Numbered from the stretch's first letter, positions 20,937 through 32,494 are shown. The stretch is 64,000 nt of DNA from Colocasia esculenta (GCA_014218235.1 CM024760.1:144165245-144229244), one strand, 5' to 3'. A program made the numbers and translations. The notes: generated by a model from the letters alone, not told the origin.

Positions 20937-23922
20937 TGTCACGTCCTAATAAAAGGCTATTTATTGGGAAATGACAGAAAACAGGCACAAAGTAATAACA
21001 TTTATGTTTATTCATTATAACGCAGTCTGCGGAAGTCTTATTACATAAAGCTCCTCATTACACACTAAGTGAGGAGTAAGGATGAGTAGCTACTACTCAT
21101 AACACTTTACAAGTACGCAACTAAAGCAGTAAATGGTTGGTTGACTCGTCATCGGTGTCCACTCTGCACACAGCCCATTTTACACTTCTCCCTCATCTTG
21201 ATTACCTGAAAAGGGAAGGATGGGTGAGCTAACTAGCCCAGTAGAATTCAAATCCTTAAATCAAAGGATCAGGAACACATGATAATTTAGGTAAGAACAT
21301 GAATGGTATCAAGAACAGGCAGATAACCAAGATAACATGTCAGTGAATGTATAACAGTAGTATGAAAACATAGGCATACTCAGAAATTCATATTAAGGCT
21401 CAGGTTCGGAGTCATATAAATATTCACACAGGACAGGTAATAGGATGAACGGATATCAAAGAAGCAATACCAGATCTCAGAATAGTAGCTTGATACAGTG
21501 ATAGTAAAACTCAGGTCATGCTCAAGTATATAGCTCACGAATTGGTTCATATATCAGTTCACACAATACAGGAAGTATGATGACCATAATCAGGAAATAG
21601 TGATGCAATGCCAAACATCCCGGTATCCTTATCACTCCCGTACGGCCCGTAATGAATTCGGGTGCTCCTCCCAGGACTGGACCAGCCCTATTTGCACAGG
21701 CATATCAGTCAGGTGGGGTCCAAGGACCCAATAAATGTCATCATCATAAATTTATCATATCTCACAAGGTGTTCAAGCCTTTGAACTCTCAAGTCATCAA
21801 GTAATATGAACTTAGTTGCCGAATACAGGAGAATGGACTCAACGGAGTACCATTCGGAGTTGACAGTTTCAAGGATAATTGTATGATGAGTAAGGTATCC
21901 AAAGTGGGTGATCTTTATAGTAGAATGACAGTAAATATCAAAGTAAATATGAGGGTAACTTGGTAGGCTAATAGGGTGAAGTTTAAGCAATGATTTGCAC
22001 ATGAAAAAGTGCTGAAATTCGAATCAGGGTCATAGCTGTCGACAGGTAAGAAAGGGGCTGTCGACAGATGGCTACAGACAGAACTCAGGTTTGCTGGACT
22101 GTGTGTATCTGTCGACAGCAACCAGGGGATCTGTCGACAGATCCACACAGTCCAGAATCCTGGAGTTCTGGAAGACATGCGCCTGTCGACAGCTTTGGGC
22201 TGGCTGTCGACAGGTAGCTGCAGAACTTCAGAAATGATTTGTAAATCTGATCTAAACATCCTAATTATAGAACCTATAAACCAAGACATGTTTTATAACA
22301 AATGGAAGAGTCTAATTGGAGTTCTCATAGTGGTTTATAAACCGAACAAACGAGGTGAAACAAGAAGTTTGCAATTCAAGCTTGTCTAGTTAGAAACTAG
22401 ACGTAGTATAGTGTTGGAAATGTGGTCTTGATAGTAATGGTTTATTGGAAGATTCCTACAAGATAGATACTAAAACTCAAGGTATTCCATAGATCTAAAT
22501 CATAGTTTGGAGTACCTAACAAATAAACACAAGTTCTCACACAGTTCTAAAATATTATAACTTCTATAGCATGAACAAGGATCAAAGGTGGAAGAATAAG
22601 AAGAAGAAGAGATGATCTGGAAGTAAAACAAGTATCACTTCCTCCCTAACGTAAGAATAGTCATCAAAATTAGAGGAAACACAATAGAATTACAGATATA
22701 TCAGCTTGACTACTCAACCCGAGTTATTTATCATGTGTGGAGAACGTGATCAGGGAAAAGGAGATGAATCCTACACATGGATAGCTAGGAACCTACTACC
22801 ACATGCTACTGGAGGAATATCCTTTCCAACCAGAGATTATGTGAACTCAAGGAGTAGCTTCTATAGAAATACAAAACACACATAAAGTGCTAGAGGGGTT
22901 CATGACACTAGAACAGAAACTGGAACATCCAAACAGTAGGTTCTAAAGTTTATTCAAGGACATGAGTTAGAAGAGGAGAGATGAGGATCGAATCCTACCT
23001 TACGAGACAGTGTAAGTTCCTTTAACTTGAAGATCCACAAAACAAGAGAAAGGACTGCAAACTTGCACGCAGGATAGCCTCAATCAACAGTTCTTCCCAG
23101 TGCAAAGGAGACACCAAGAATCAGCCGTTGAAGCTTCTCCAAGTAGAGATGGCAGCTCAGCTCAAAAGCACGGAAGTGAAGTGGTCTCAGTAGCAACACA
23201 CCCACCTACAGGAGTGGGAAAGGTGGGTTTGAAGGCTGTGAAGTGGTTCTTATAGACCCAGCGGATTTCCCATGCATCGGCACATCAGCCCCTTGAGGTG
23301 TCGTGGTGAAAACCCAATTGGTTTTACCACAACACATATCCCATGCAACACTCCACAGGTTTACACGTTAGTAACAAACGTGTTTACTGCACAAGTAATT
23401 GTGCTGGCCTCTCTGGTGCCCCACACGTAAGCATAGTAAGATTCCCACAAAAATCCATTACGTAAATCACCCGTAAATCAGGTGACCAATTGCTCCTTAG
23501 ATAAACCTATCCAAACAATACCTGATTGCCATGAAATTTTGACCATAGACTAATATGATAATTTTACTAATTGTGGTGATTTTTAATTAATTTTTGGAAT
23601 TTAGTTTACAGTAGGTGAAAAATCACCCGGAAAATGGTCGCGTCGACTTAATCTCAAAATCCGTACGTCGAAAAATTCAGATAATTGCATATTTAATTTC
23701 TCCACATTTTTCTGGAAATTATGATGTTCTCGGATTTTTATTTCGATGTCGTTTTCCGGTATCACCCTGTGGAGGCACGCACTTCGAGGTACGATACTGG
23801 AATAACGTTCATTACCACTATTTAAGTCTATCATCTAATTATCATAATTTATTAATAACCCTAAGGTATTTTAACCAAATTACTTCTATTTTCTTAATAT
23901 TTTAAATTTCTGGGGCGTTACA
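20937..23922 (-). repeat. Gypsy-2 5' LTR (2986 bp)
   Basis: Second, promoter-bearing LTR, next to the primer-binding site. Palindrome pairs lie at 22036-22213. A TATA-like CTATAAG (minus) is at 23249-23255, placing U3 mostly right of it and a long transcribed R-U5 of about 2.3 kb. Confidence 0.95.
23249..23255 (-). promoter_or_regulatory. Candidate TATA box of Gypsy-2
   Basis: The minus strand reads TCTATAAGAA within the 5' LTR, in a GC-richer context (CCGCTGGG before it). A start site would be expected about 25-35 bp further left. Sequence inference only. Confidence 0.45.
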
Positions 23923-23927
23923 GTGGC

Positions 23928-24558
23928 TGCTTCTCTTCGAAAAATACCTTCAAAATGATCCTTATATATGGGTGTTTAAGTATAAAGAGTCGTGGTAGAA
24001 GGAAACACCCATATATGAAACATATGCAAATCGCGTATTTGAGGTTTCTCTTCGTCTGTCGACAGGTCACTGTTCATCTGTCGACAGGTAGTGACAGATT
24101 TCCAATTTCCAGAACTCTGAACTTCCAGGAAGTGATTTCTTGTGTGTAGCTGTCGACAGGTCACTATTCATCTGTCGACAGGTACACTATTCATCTGTCA
24201 ACAACTACACTATTCATCTGTCAACAGTTACTGCTTTTTAAGTGCTTCCAACAGCTTGTCTTGTTCTTTTGCACTTGAATTTTGTTGCTTGTCTTGAGTA
24301 CATTCACACCTACATTAAAAGACATTCTAAGTGAGATATAATGAATACATAAGTGACCATAAGAGCATTTTTTCACTTGATCATTTGATTTATGTCTTTC
24401 TCATATTTATCAAGTTTCCAACATTAAGACAACATCAATTATCACTTCACTCATGTCTTTGTCATGTTTATCATGTTTCCAACATTAAGACAACATAAAT
24501 TAACATTTTTCATCATCAAAAACATGTAATCACAAACATCACACATGTGAACCCAACA
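23928..24558 (-). repeat. Copia-C 5' LTR, right piece
   Basis: Continues the LTR interrupted at 14569. Contains CTGTCGACAG pairs 24056/24078 and 24150/24172 and a minus-strand TATATAAG at 23961-23970. Gypsy-2 landed about 40 bp downstream of that TATA in the transcription direction. Ends ACCCAACA before TSD AACAA. Confidence 0.9.
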
Positions 24559-24563
24559 AACAA

Positions 24564-24756
24564 GACACTGCATACAAGTCTAACTTTAAATATATTCAAA
24601 CTGAAAAAATAAGTAAAACATCTTGTTGTAGCCACTGTAACAAATTAGGTCATATTAAAATAACATGTCCAAGTAAACACATAAAATGGATAATTAAAAG
24701 GAAAAATGATGAAACTAACCAGCAAGGACCCAAAAGAACTTGGGTACCTAAAGTTT
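24564..24756 (+). pseudogene. gag: SIRE-1 gag C-terminus with zinc knuckle
   Basis: Continues gag after the Copia-C insertion. It has a knuckle C-S-H-C-x4-G-H-x4-C at about 24640-24672, then a basic stretch and T-W-V-P-K at about 24737-24751. This is the usual sequence before the Sirevirus protease. A TAG follows immediately. Confidence 0.85.
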
Positions 24757-25048
24757 AGTGTTTTCATTACAGGGAAACCTTCGAGCATCTAAGTGGTACA
24801 TGGACAGTAGGTGCTCAAGGCACATGTCAGGCAACAGGAAGCTATTCTCACACCTTGAAGCTGAAGAAGGCACAGTGACGTATGGCGACAATGGAAAAGG
24901 GACAGTGATAGGTTGCGGATCAGTTGGCAGTCAAGGAAAAATCCTTATTGAAGATGTACTATGTGTAAAAGGACTTAAGCACAACCTGATAAGCATCAGC
25001 CAGCTATGCGACAAAGGCGATCAGATCAAATTTCAAGAGTCTTGATGT
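24757..25048 (+). pseudogene. pol: SIRE-1 copia protease, inactive
   Basis: Contains W-Y-M-D-S-R-C-S-R-H-M-S-G, the copia aspartic protease active-site block. The catalytic D-S-G has become D-S-R (a G-to-A change), which should abolish activity. Further family features follow: V-T-Y-G-D-N-G-K-G, V-L-C-V-K-G-L-K-H-N-L-I-S-I-S-Q-L-C-D. It ends at a TGA near 25043 just before the GAG-pre-integrase region. Confidence 0.88.
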
Positions 25049-26280
25049 AGTATCATGAAAGATGGTGTAACTGTATTCGAAGCCTGTAGAGAGAAGAATC
25101 TCTATGTACTTCATTTGGAAGAATTGAAAGATCAGGATGTGTGCCTTGCAACAAGCAAACATCATTCAGTAGAGCTGTGGCATAGAAGATTGGGCCACTG
25201 CAGCTTGGATGCAATCAGAAAGCTAATCAAAAGAAATCTAGTGGAAGGACTACCCAAAGTAAGCACAAGAATGGATGGCATCTATGAACCGTGTGCAAAA
25301 TGAAAGCACACTAAATCATCTTTCAAGTCAAAGACAGTTGTAACAACTTCAAAACCATTGGAACTGTTACATATGGATCTATTTGGGTCAATGAGAACTA
25401 CTAGTCTTGGAGGAAAGAACTTTGGATTCGTAATAGTGGATGACTATTCAAGATTCACATAGGTATCATTCTTGGAACACAAAGATGACACTTTCAATAG
25501 CTTTGTTAGCTTCAGTAAGAAAGTTTAGAAGGATAAGAGATACAACATAATTGGCATTCGATCAGATCATGGTGGAGAGTTTCAGAATGAAAGATTTGCT
25601 AAGTTCTGTGATGATCAAGGAATAGAGCACAATTTCTCAGCACCAAGGACACCACAGCAAAATGGAGTTGCTGAGAGAAAGAACGAAACTTTATTGGATA
25701 TGGCCAGAACTATGCTATCGGAATTCAACCTACCAAGGTACTTCTAGGCCGAAGCCATCAACACAGCTTGCTACATAATCAACAGAGTAATGATCAGACC
25801 AATCTTGAAGAAGACAGCATACGAGTTATTTAAGCAGAAGAAACCAAAGATCGATCACTTCAGAACCTTCGGATGTCCTTGCTTCATTCGCAATAACGGC
25901 AAAAGGGATATTGGTAAGCTAGACTCCAAATCTGATGAAGATATATTTATGGGGTATGCTTCTAAACCCAAAGGCTATAGAGTATTTAATAAACAAAGTT
26001 TATTAATTGAGCAAACTATACATGTTATTTTTGATGAAACTAACCCTTCCTTGATAAAGGAAGTAGATAGTGATAATGATGATGTAGATGTTTTGTCCAA
26101 GAAATTAAAGGATACATCCATCGAGGACAAGGAAGATCCACTCTTGGAAGAACTACAACAAAGAGAAATATTCCATAATGATCTTCCAAAGGAATAGAGA
26201 TACAAAAAGGATCACCCATTGGATAACATCATTGGGGATCCATCAGTTGGGGTAAGAACAAGAGGTAACGTAATTCCATG
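25049..26280 (+). pseudogene. pol: SIRE-1 integrase
   Basis: GAG-pre-integrase region with W-H-R-R-L-G-H (zinc-site histidines, about 25180) and C-A-K (about 25295); the last zinc Cys after it is replaced by TGA. The catalytic core follows with D of L-L-H-M-D-L-F-G (about 25370), D of R-S-D-H-G-G-E-F (about 25563) and E of Q-Q-N-G-V-A-E-R-K (about 25675). In-frame TAG codons at about 25458, 25527 and 25746 replace Trp or Gln. Then F-G-C-P-C-F and an acidic spacer to RT. Dead by stops, though the catalytic triad is preserved. Confidence 0.88.
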
Positions 26281-27477
26281 TGATTACTTAGCTTTTGTAT
26301 CGCAAATAGAGCCTAAGACAGAATGAAGCACTGTCTGATAAATCTTGGATATTAGTCATGCAAGATGAACTTAGTCAGTTCAAGAGAAACCAAGTGTGGT
26401 CCCTTATTCCGAGACCATCAGATCATCCTGTGATTGGCACCAAATGGGTGTTCAGGAACAAATTGGATGAAGCTAGTGTGATCACAAGAAACAAGGCCAA
26501 ACCGGTAGCTCAAGGCTATTCCCAAGAAGAAGGCATAGATTTCGATGAAACCTATGCACCAGTAGCAAGACTTGAGGCAATTAGGATTTTACTTGCTTTT
26601 GCATCTGCATTGGGTTTGAAACTTTTTCAAATGGATGTAAAATCCGCATTTCTAAATGGATACATAAAGGAGGAAGTTTATATAGAACAACCTCCTAGTT
26701 TTGATGATATCGATTTTCCAAATCATGTCTTTAAGTTGCATAAGGCATTATATGGTTTAAAGCAAGCACCTAGAGCATGGTATGAAAGATTAAGTGCATT
26801 TTTATTAAACCATGGTTTTATCAGAGGCCAAGTAGATAGCACATTATTTATTAAGTCTAAAGTCAAAAATGTATTGTTTGTACAAATTTATGTAGATGAT
26901 ATAATATTTGGTTCTACTGATGAATCTCTTTGCAAGTATTTTGAAAAGCTTATGCAGGGAGAATTTGAAATGAGCATGATGGGGGAGCTCAACTACTTGG
27001 ATTGCAAATCAAGCAAGGAATAGAAGGAACACATATTTGTCAAGCCAAGTACACCAAAGAACTACTAAAGAAATTTGGATTTGAAAATGCCAAGCCACTG
27101 TCAACACCAATGAGCACATCTACAAGGCTAGACAGTGACAAGAATGGTAAGAAAGTAGACCAAAAGCTCTACAGAGGTATGATAGGTTCTTTACTCTATT
27201 TAACTACCAGTAGACCAGACATTCTATTTAGTGTATGCATGTGTGCTAGATATCAAGCTGATCCTAAAGAATCTCATCTAATATCTATCAAAAAGATTTT
27301 TAGATACTTAGCTAAAACTCATGATCTAGGATTGTGGTATCCAAAATCATGTGAAGTAAATTTAGTAGGATATTCTGATGCTGACTATGTTGGATGCAAA
27401 AAGATAGAAAAAACACCAGTGGATGTTGTCAATTTCTTGCAGGATGTCTAATTTCATGGTCCTCAAAGAAGCAAAAT
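26281..27477 (+). pseudogene. pol: SIRE-1 reverse transcriptase, first copy
   Basis: Open from 26358. Copia RT blocks: W-S-L-I-P-R-P, K-W-V-F-R-N-K-L-D-E, Y-S-Q-E-E-G-I-D-F-D-E-T-Y-A-P-V-A-R, L-F-Q-M-D-V-K-S-A-F-L-N-G, L-Y-G-L-K-Q-A-P-R-A-W-Y and the active-site Y-V-D-D at about 26892. A 4-bp deletion at about 26997 (compared with the duplicate) breaks the frame inside N-Y-F-L-G-L-Q. RT sequence then continues to 27470, ending early in RNase H at S-W-S-S-K-K-Q, where a tandem copy starts. Confidence 0.9.
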
Positions 27478-28088
27478 GTATTGTTTGTACAAATTTATGT
27501 AGATGATATAATATTTGGTTCTACTGATGAATCTCTTTTTAAGTATTTTGAAAAGCTTATGCAGGAAGAATTTGAAATGAGCATGATGGGGGAGCTCAAC
27601 TACTTCCTCGGATTGCAAATCAAGCAAGGAATAGAAGGAACACATATTTGTCAAGCCAAGTACACCAAAGAACTACTAAAGAAATTTGGATTTGAAAATG
27701 CCAAGCCACTGTCAACACCAATGAGCACATCTACAAGGTTAGACAGTGACAAGAATGGTAAGAAAGTAGACCAAAAGCTCTATAGAGGTATGATAGGTTC
27801 TTTACTCTATTTAACTGCCAGTAGACCAGACATTCTATTTAGTGTATGCATGTGTGCTAGATATCAAGCTGATCCTAAAGAATCTCATCTAATATTTGTC
27901 AAAAGGATTTTTAGATACTTAGATAAAACTCATGATCTAGGATTGTGGTATCTAAAATCATGTGAAGTAAATTTAGTAGGATATTCTGATGCTGACTATG
28001 TTGGATGCAAAATAGATAGAAAAAGCACCAGTGGATGTTGTCAATTTCTTGCAGGATGTCTAATTTCATGGTCCTCAAAGAAGCAAAA
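26871..28088 (+). repeat. About 0.61-kb tandem duplication inside SIRE-1 RT
   Basis: 26871-27477 and 27478-28088 are direct copies covering the YVDD region to the start of RNase H. The first copy lacks 4 bp at about 26997 and one base at about 27404; the second keeps the frame in both places. Junction context GCAAAATGTA joins S-S-K-K-Q-N sequence to N-V-L-F-V, and both source sites contain CAAAA. Confidence 0.95.
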
Positions 28089-28440
28089 TTCAGTAGTACT
28101 GTCAACAACTGAAGCTGAGTACGTGGCTGCTGGAAGCTGTTGTACACAACTCTTATAGATTAAACAGCAACTTGAGGATTATGGACTGCACATCAAGACA
28201 ATTCCTTTGCTGTGTGACAACACCAGTGCAATAAATCTCACCAAAAATCCAGTTCAACACTCAAGGACAAAGCATATAGAGGTCAGATATCATTTCATTC
28301 GAGATCATGTAGCTAATGGGAATATAAATATTTCTTTTATAGATACTCAAAACCAGTAAGCAGATATCTTCACAAAGGCCTTACCTGAAGAGAGATTTAC
28401 ATCTTTAGAAGGGAACTAGGCATGTGCAAATTGTGATAGA
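27478..28440 (+). pseudogene. pol: SIRE-1 RT second copy and RNase H
   Basis: A second Y-V-D-D (about 27498), then N-Y-F-L-G-L-Q-I-K, Y-L-T-A-S-R-P-D-I and Y-S-D-A-D-Y. RNase H follows: C-Q-F-L-A-G, S-W-S-S-K-K-Q-N-S, L-S-T-T-E-A-E-Y, then after a TAG at 28156 the C-D-N-T-S-A and K-H-I-E-V-R-Y-H-F-I-R-D blocks, A-D-I-F-T-K-A-L-P at about 28367 and the end of pol near 28420. Stops at 28156 and 28358 disable it. RNase H would remove RNA from the RNA-DNA hybrid during copying. Confidence 0.9.
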
Positions 28441-28852
28441 TTTATCTGTATACAACTAAAATAACAATAATTTCAGAATAACAATTATTCTCTTCCCTGA
28501 AATTAAGCAATGTCTCTTATAAGTCGTTTAATTCATACATATCTTTGACGGTTCGCTAATTTACAAGTATTTATTCATCTCTAACCTATCTTCGTTTGTC
28601 GTTTTTTGCATTTATGGCGCTGTCCATTCAAAAGGCACTTTATCTTTATCTCTTAAATTCCGCAAATATGTGTCATAACGATTCATCTCCCTCTCTCATC
28701 TCTTTCGACTCGCCTTAGACGATAAACCCTATCGACTCTGGCATCGATTCTGTGAGATTTCAAAGCATCAATCCCTTCCCACGAAAAATTTCTTGAGGGC
28801 TTTTGCTCCAATCCTCTTCAAGATCATCCAGAACCTTTTTCTGTTTGAATCC
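28441..28852 (+). other. SIRE-1 spacer between pol and the extra coding region
   Basis: AT-rich, with no open frame of note. It includes pyrimidine-rich tracts around 28680-28720 and an ATG at 28853 directly after. It may hold a splice acceptor or internal promoter for the downstream region, as post-pol genes need a separate message. I see no decisive motif. Confidence 0.5.
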
Positions 28853-30463
28853 ATGGCCGTTTCTGGAGTTTCCGGCACCGTCAGGGGCTATGGGGCTGCT
28901 TTCCTCACCGCAGAGCAGCAGGAAAGGTTCACCTCCATGAAGACGAAGCTGTGCGGCAACAAGGCAGTGGATGTAGCTGATCTAGAGAAGAATTGCATGC
29001 ATAGAATAGTGGCAGCGATGCAAAGAATGAAGTGGTCGCAGTTGGCAACCTTTTCAGAGGCAAGTTATCCGGACTTGGTGAAAGCCTTTTTTGTTTGTCT
29101 GAAATCAGAGGCAGATGGGTCTTTGACATCCATGGTCAAAGGAACCTAGATTAGTATCACTTATGAGTTGTTGGAATCCCTTTATAGAGTTTCTACTTCT
29201 GGTCACAGCGGGGTAGATAGTGTCGACATTCAAGTTAAGGGATTGGAAATAGTTGGTCCTGAGTTCAAGCTAAAGGATGGAAAGACAGATATCAACTAGT
29301 TGAACGCCTTCAACAGGATCTTGCATTTCATTGTTTGTCAAATTCTGGTGCCCAGGAGTGCCACCTTCTCCACCTGCACCAAGGCGGACTCCGATATGAT
29401 GTTCTGGGCCATCCAGAACCAAGGTATCAACTTGGTAGAAGTTATCATGGAACAAATGAAACTTGCTACGGCAATGATTTGGGACAAGAAAAGCAAGTTG
29501 AATGTGTCCCTTCCTTATGCCCATTTGTTAACCAAGATTTTCCAGCACCACGACATCAGTTTAATTGGTGAAGTCTCTGAGAAGATGGGCCAAGCTATTC
29601 AGTCTAAAAATCTTAAGAAGAGTGGATTTTCTCTTATTGGTGGAGTCTGGACCAAAACTTTAGTAGCAGAGGGCGAAGCTATCATTGGCGAAGCCCAAGA
29701 AGTCCAAGAAGAGGCAACTCAGGCAGAAGCAGCAGCAGCAGGTCTAGCAGTTCAAGATCAGCAAGCAGATGCCAAGGCAGAGATGCTAGCAGTCCAACAG
29801 GAACCAGCCACAGTAGCAGCAGAGATCAGTGTTGAAGATCTTGCAGCCAGTGGAAGCAGAATTGAGGACATTCCTCTGGAGCATATTGAGCCCATTGGGT
29901 AGGTTGAGGAGGTTAACCCCACCTCAATGGTAGCATCAGTCCTTCAAGGTGTGCTGGATTCTATCACCAACACTCAGGGGGAGCCCGAAATGGGTGGTGA
30001 TCAAGTTGCTGAGGTTGTGGCATCAGGCCACAATGAGGATATCTTGATGGAGGATGCTCCCAGTCAGGGGGAGCATGTTGCTGAGAAGGAAGCAGAGCTT
30101 CAGGGGGAGCACACTGCTAACCCCCCAGTTGATCAATTTCAAGAAGGTGTCATGGACAAGTGAGAAAGGGAAAGAGGTAGCTCCTGAGATCCCTCTCCTC
30201 ACCAGGAAGCCACATCAGAGGCTGAGGAAGAAGAAAATGAAGATCAATATGAAGCCCATTATTGACAGACTAGATGAACAAGGTAAAATTCTTTGCTCTG
30301 TGCAATCTGGCATTACCTTTATTATCATAAGCCAGACCACTGCAGCTAAAGAAATGGGCATGGTCAGAAATACCGTCAGGTGGGTGAGAAGTGAGCTAAG
30401 CAGCATCAAGGATTCAGTAGCTGCTATTTCAGACCTGTTGAGGGTGCAATCCACTTCTGCCCT
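28853..30463 (+). pseudogene. SIRE-1 extra (env-position) coding region, N-terminal half
   Basis: From the ATG at 28853 (M-A-V-S-G-V-S-G), one frame with stops at about 29147, 29297 and 29900 and a frameshift near 30160. The conserved core (about 28920-29650) has S-Y-P-D-L-V-K-A-F, L-L-E-S-L-Y-x-V-S-T-S-G, then L-N-A-F-N-R-I-L-H-F-I and L-V-P-R-S-A-T-F-S. This resembles the 'putative plant transposon protein' domain often found beside plant retroelements; I assign it from memory only. An A/E/Q-rich stretch, GEH-type repeats and a basic K-K-K segment with a coiled coil follow. I see no signal peptide or clear membrane helix, so it does not look like an envelope protein. Interrupted by LARD-1 at 30464; the frame resumes at 49648. 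Confidence 0.7.
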
Positions 30464-32494
30464 TGTAACGACCCGACCTCTCGGACCCCTCGTCGGGGAC
30501 CCTAAGGGTCGCGCCACCACCCATGGATCCGAAGACCCGGAAGGGTTATATGAAAAAGTCTAGTGAGATATGTACTGAGTTCAAACAACTATAATAATCT
30601 GTACATTATACAAAAGGGTTGTACAACGTGTCCCAAGCAAAAGCACAGGTACAAGAAGAAAGGTGCAGTCCTTAAGGGGCATACCCCGAGGACTTGCAAA
30701 ACACAGCTCTCAGCTCACTCAGGCTACAAGAGCTCATAGCACTCGCTCTCACTGCTGCTGACAACACACGGCGCCACAGCCGCCTCTGCAACCCGTCCGA
30801 CACCGAGCTCTCGCGACGACGAGCCCCTAGCTGAAAGAAGTAGGGGGGGTGAGCCTCACGAACAAGACCCAGTAGGGATTACCAGTCCCTCACCGGCCAG
30901 AGTAGCAGGAACTCCGAAAACAAGAAACTACACTAGAAAGCTGTAAAGCGAGGAACAACTACAGCATGGTACTACTAAGTAGCGGAAGAGAACAGTACAA
31001 CGCCACGACCACCAACCAAGGTCGTGGCACACACACGACTCCCGCAGAAACCAACGGAGTCAGGTACAAAGCGGAAGCAGTGCTCAGCACACCTGCCGAG
31101 ACCACGGAACAACCAAGTGAGAACGACGTCTCACCGCAAGCACGGTCACCTCAGACCTCTACAAGGTCGAGGGCCCACAAGCAGAACCACCCCGAACCCC
31201 GAACACACCGCCAGGTCGGGAAGCTACACACGCTGGTGCCATCACGGGCTGGAACCCAAGAATGGGACCATGGAACCGAGAGAACACCGAAGCGGGAACC
31301 ACCAGAAGCACAGGTCTGCCCAAGGCTAGACCAACGACGCCCACGGGAGCTAAGCACAGCCAGGCTAAAACCGCCGTGCAAGCTAGGGCAACAAGGAACA
31401 CTTGGAAACGTCGTGAGGAAAACACCGTCACAACAATAGCAACCAAGCCACCGCCGCTAGCAGCCAAGAGGGGGACTCGCAGTCCGCATGCTCTGCTCGC
31501 TAGCCTAGCTCCTGCCTCCGCCCCCGTGCAAGGGCGAGACAGAGCCGCCATAGAAACACACAACACATGCAACACCGCAGCCTGGCCAAGCAGCAGCCTC
31601 ACGCCTGACACCACTACGTGGCTCCGGAACCAACGCAAAGAGAGGCAGTGAGACAAGGGACTATCTGGTCTGTGCCAGGAAAGCACTCCGAACCCCTCGG
31701 CGTCCCAGACCTAGACAAGAGAGCTCTACAAACGACTCAGCATCGCTATCCAAACCTCGTTTTCCCCTCAGCTCCAGAGTCCGCTCACGTGGGCTGCCAA
31801 CTCGAGCACACTCGTAGCCCGGAGTACTCCCTCAATAGGCTCCCGAGGACGGGGGTCCCAGGAAATGGAGACAACCTCTGAATGGGACAAGCCCTCAAGT
31901 GTCAAGCACCGGGCGAACAGGCGGGGCAGCACAACAAAACCATGCCAAATTGTTGGCTTGAAACACACGACAAGCCCATCGAGCGAGAGGCACGCACGGA
32001 CCCTCAAAAGGGGCCGTCGGCCAACCAAGGCATGCACGAACGGCTAGAACCTCGAAACACCACTGGACAGTACGGAAACCCATCACTTTGCTAATAATCA
32101 ATTGACCGTCGATCAATCGATTATTAGGCAGACACGACCCTCCTGGCACCGCTGCCAGGACACGGCCACGAAGGTGTCACCTTCGGTCACCGAACGCAGG
32201 GAGGCAACCAGCCGTGTTCCCTACCAGAAGGTCCTAAGGGCAAAGCCTGCCCTAGGGCACACGCCGACACACAACCGGGCCCACGGAAACACCTAAGGCA
32301 ACACAGGTACTGTCGCGACCCACAAGGCCATCGCGACACCATCGCAAGGGGGAAGGGCACCGCGACAGCCCTGTTGCGACCGGGCAGAAACGCGCCGCGA
32401 CAGCAATCCTATCGTGACCGGGAAGCGCGGCATGACAGCCTTATCTCGACCGCCAACCGCATCGCGATAAGGTCGTGCCCGAGCAGGCCGACGC
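30464..32494 (-). repeat. LARD-1 3' LTR, left piece
   Basis: From TGTAACGACC at 30464 to GACGC at 32490-32494, where Tekay-1 entered. GC-rich, with clustered (G)TCGCGAC words near 32310-32470. An inverted repeat of AATAATCAATTGACCG with its complement lies near 32092-32127. Matches 46815-48845. Open frames of about 175 residues on the minus strand occur in both LTR copies but look like chance frames. Confidence 0.9.

Larger units (their letters stand above)
14570..23922 (-). mobile_element. Gypsy-2: very young non-autonomous Ty3/gypsy element
   Basis: 9353 bp with TSD GTGGC on both sides (14565-14569, 23923-23927). LTRs are 14570-17556 and 20937-23922 and almost identical. Minus-strand order: primer-binding site 20917-20931, leader with palindrome array, open gag-protease frame, a fused RNase H tail, remnants of the integrase zinc region and pol C-terminus, polypurine tract 17557-17575. 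Most of RT and the integrase catalytic core are deleted. It must have been mobilised by enzymes from a full-length relative, recently judging by the LTRs. Confidence 0.93.
8414..24558 (-). mobile_element. Copia-C: non-autonomous gag-only copia element
   Basis: TSD AACAA at 8409-8413 and 24559-24563. Terminal LTRs are 8414-9795 (3') and 13805-24558 (5', split by Gypsy-2), with polypurine tract 9796-9811 and primer-binding site 13791-13803, all on the minus strand. Without Gypsy-2 it is about 6.8 kb with a 4.0-kb internal region. That region keeps only the C-terminal half of a Sirevirus gag; protease, integrase, RT and RNase H are absent. It would therefore depend on a related Sirevirus in trans. 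A second LTR of this family begins at 62909. Confidence 0.9.

Noticed and set aside
28853..30463. Reading the SIRE-1 post-pol region as an independent host gene
   Set aside because: It lies between RNase H and the polypurine tract of the same element, in the same orientation, and its frame continues beyond LARD-1 up to the 3' LTR region.
31159..31686. A 175-codon minus-strand frame, also present at 47509-48036
   Set aside because: The two copies are the two LARD-1 LTRs, so conservation is by descent. Frames overlap on both strands of GC-rich DNA and no domain is visible.
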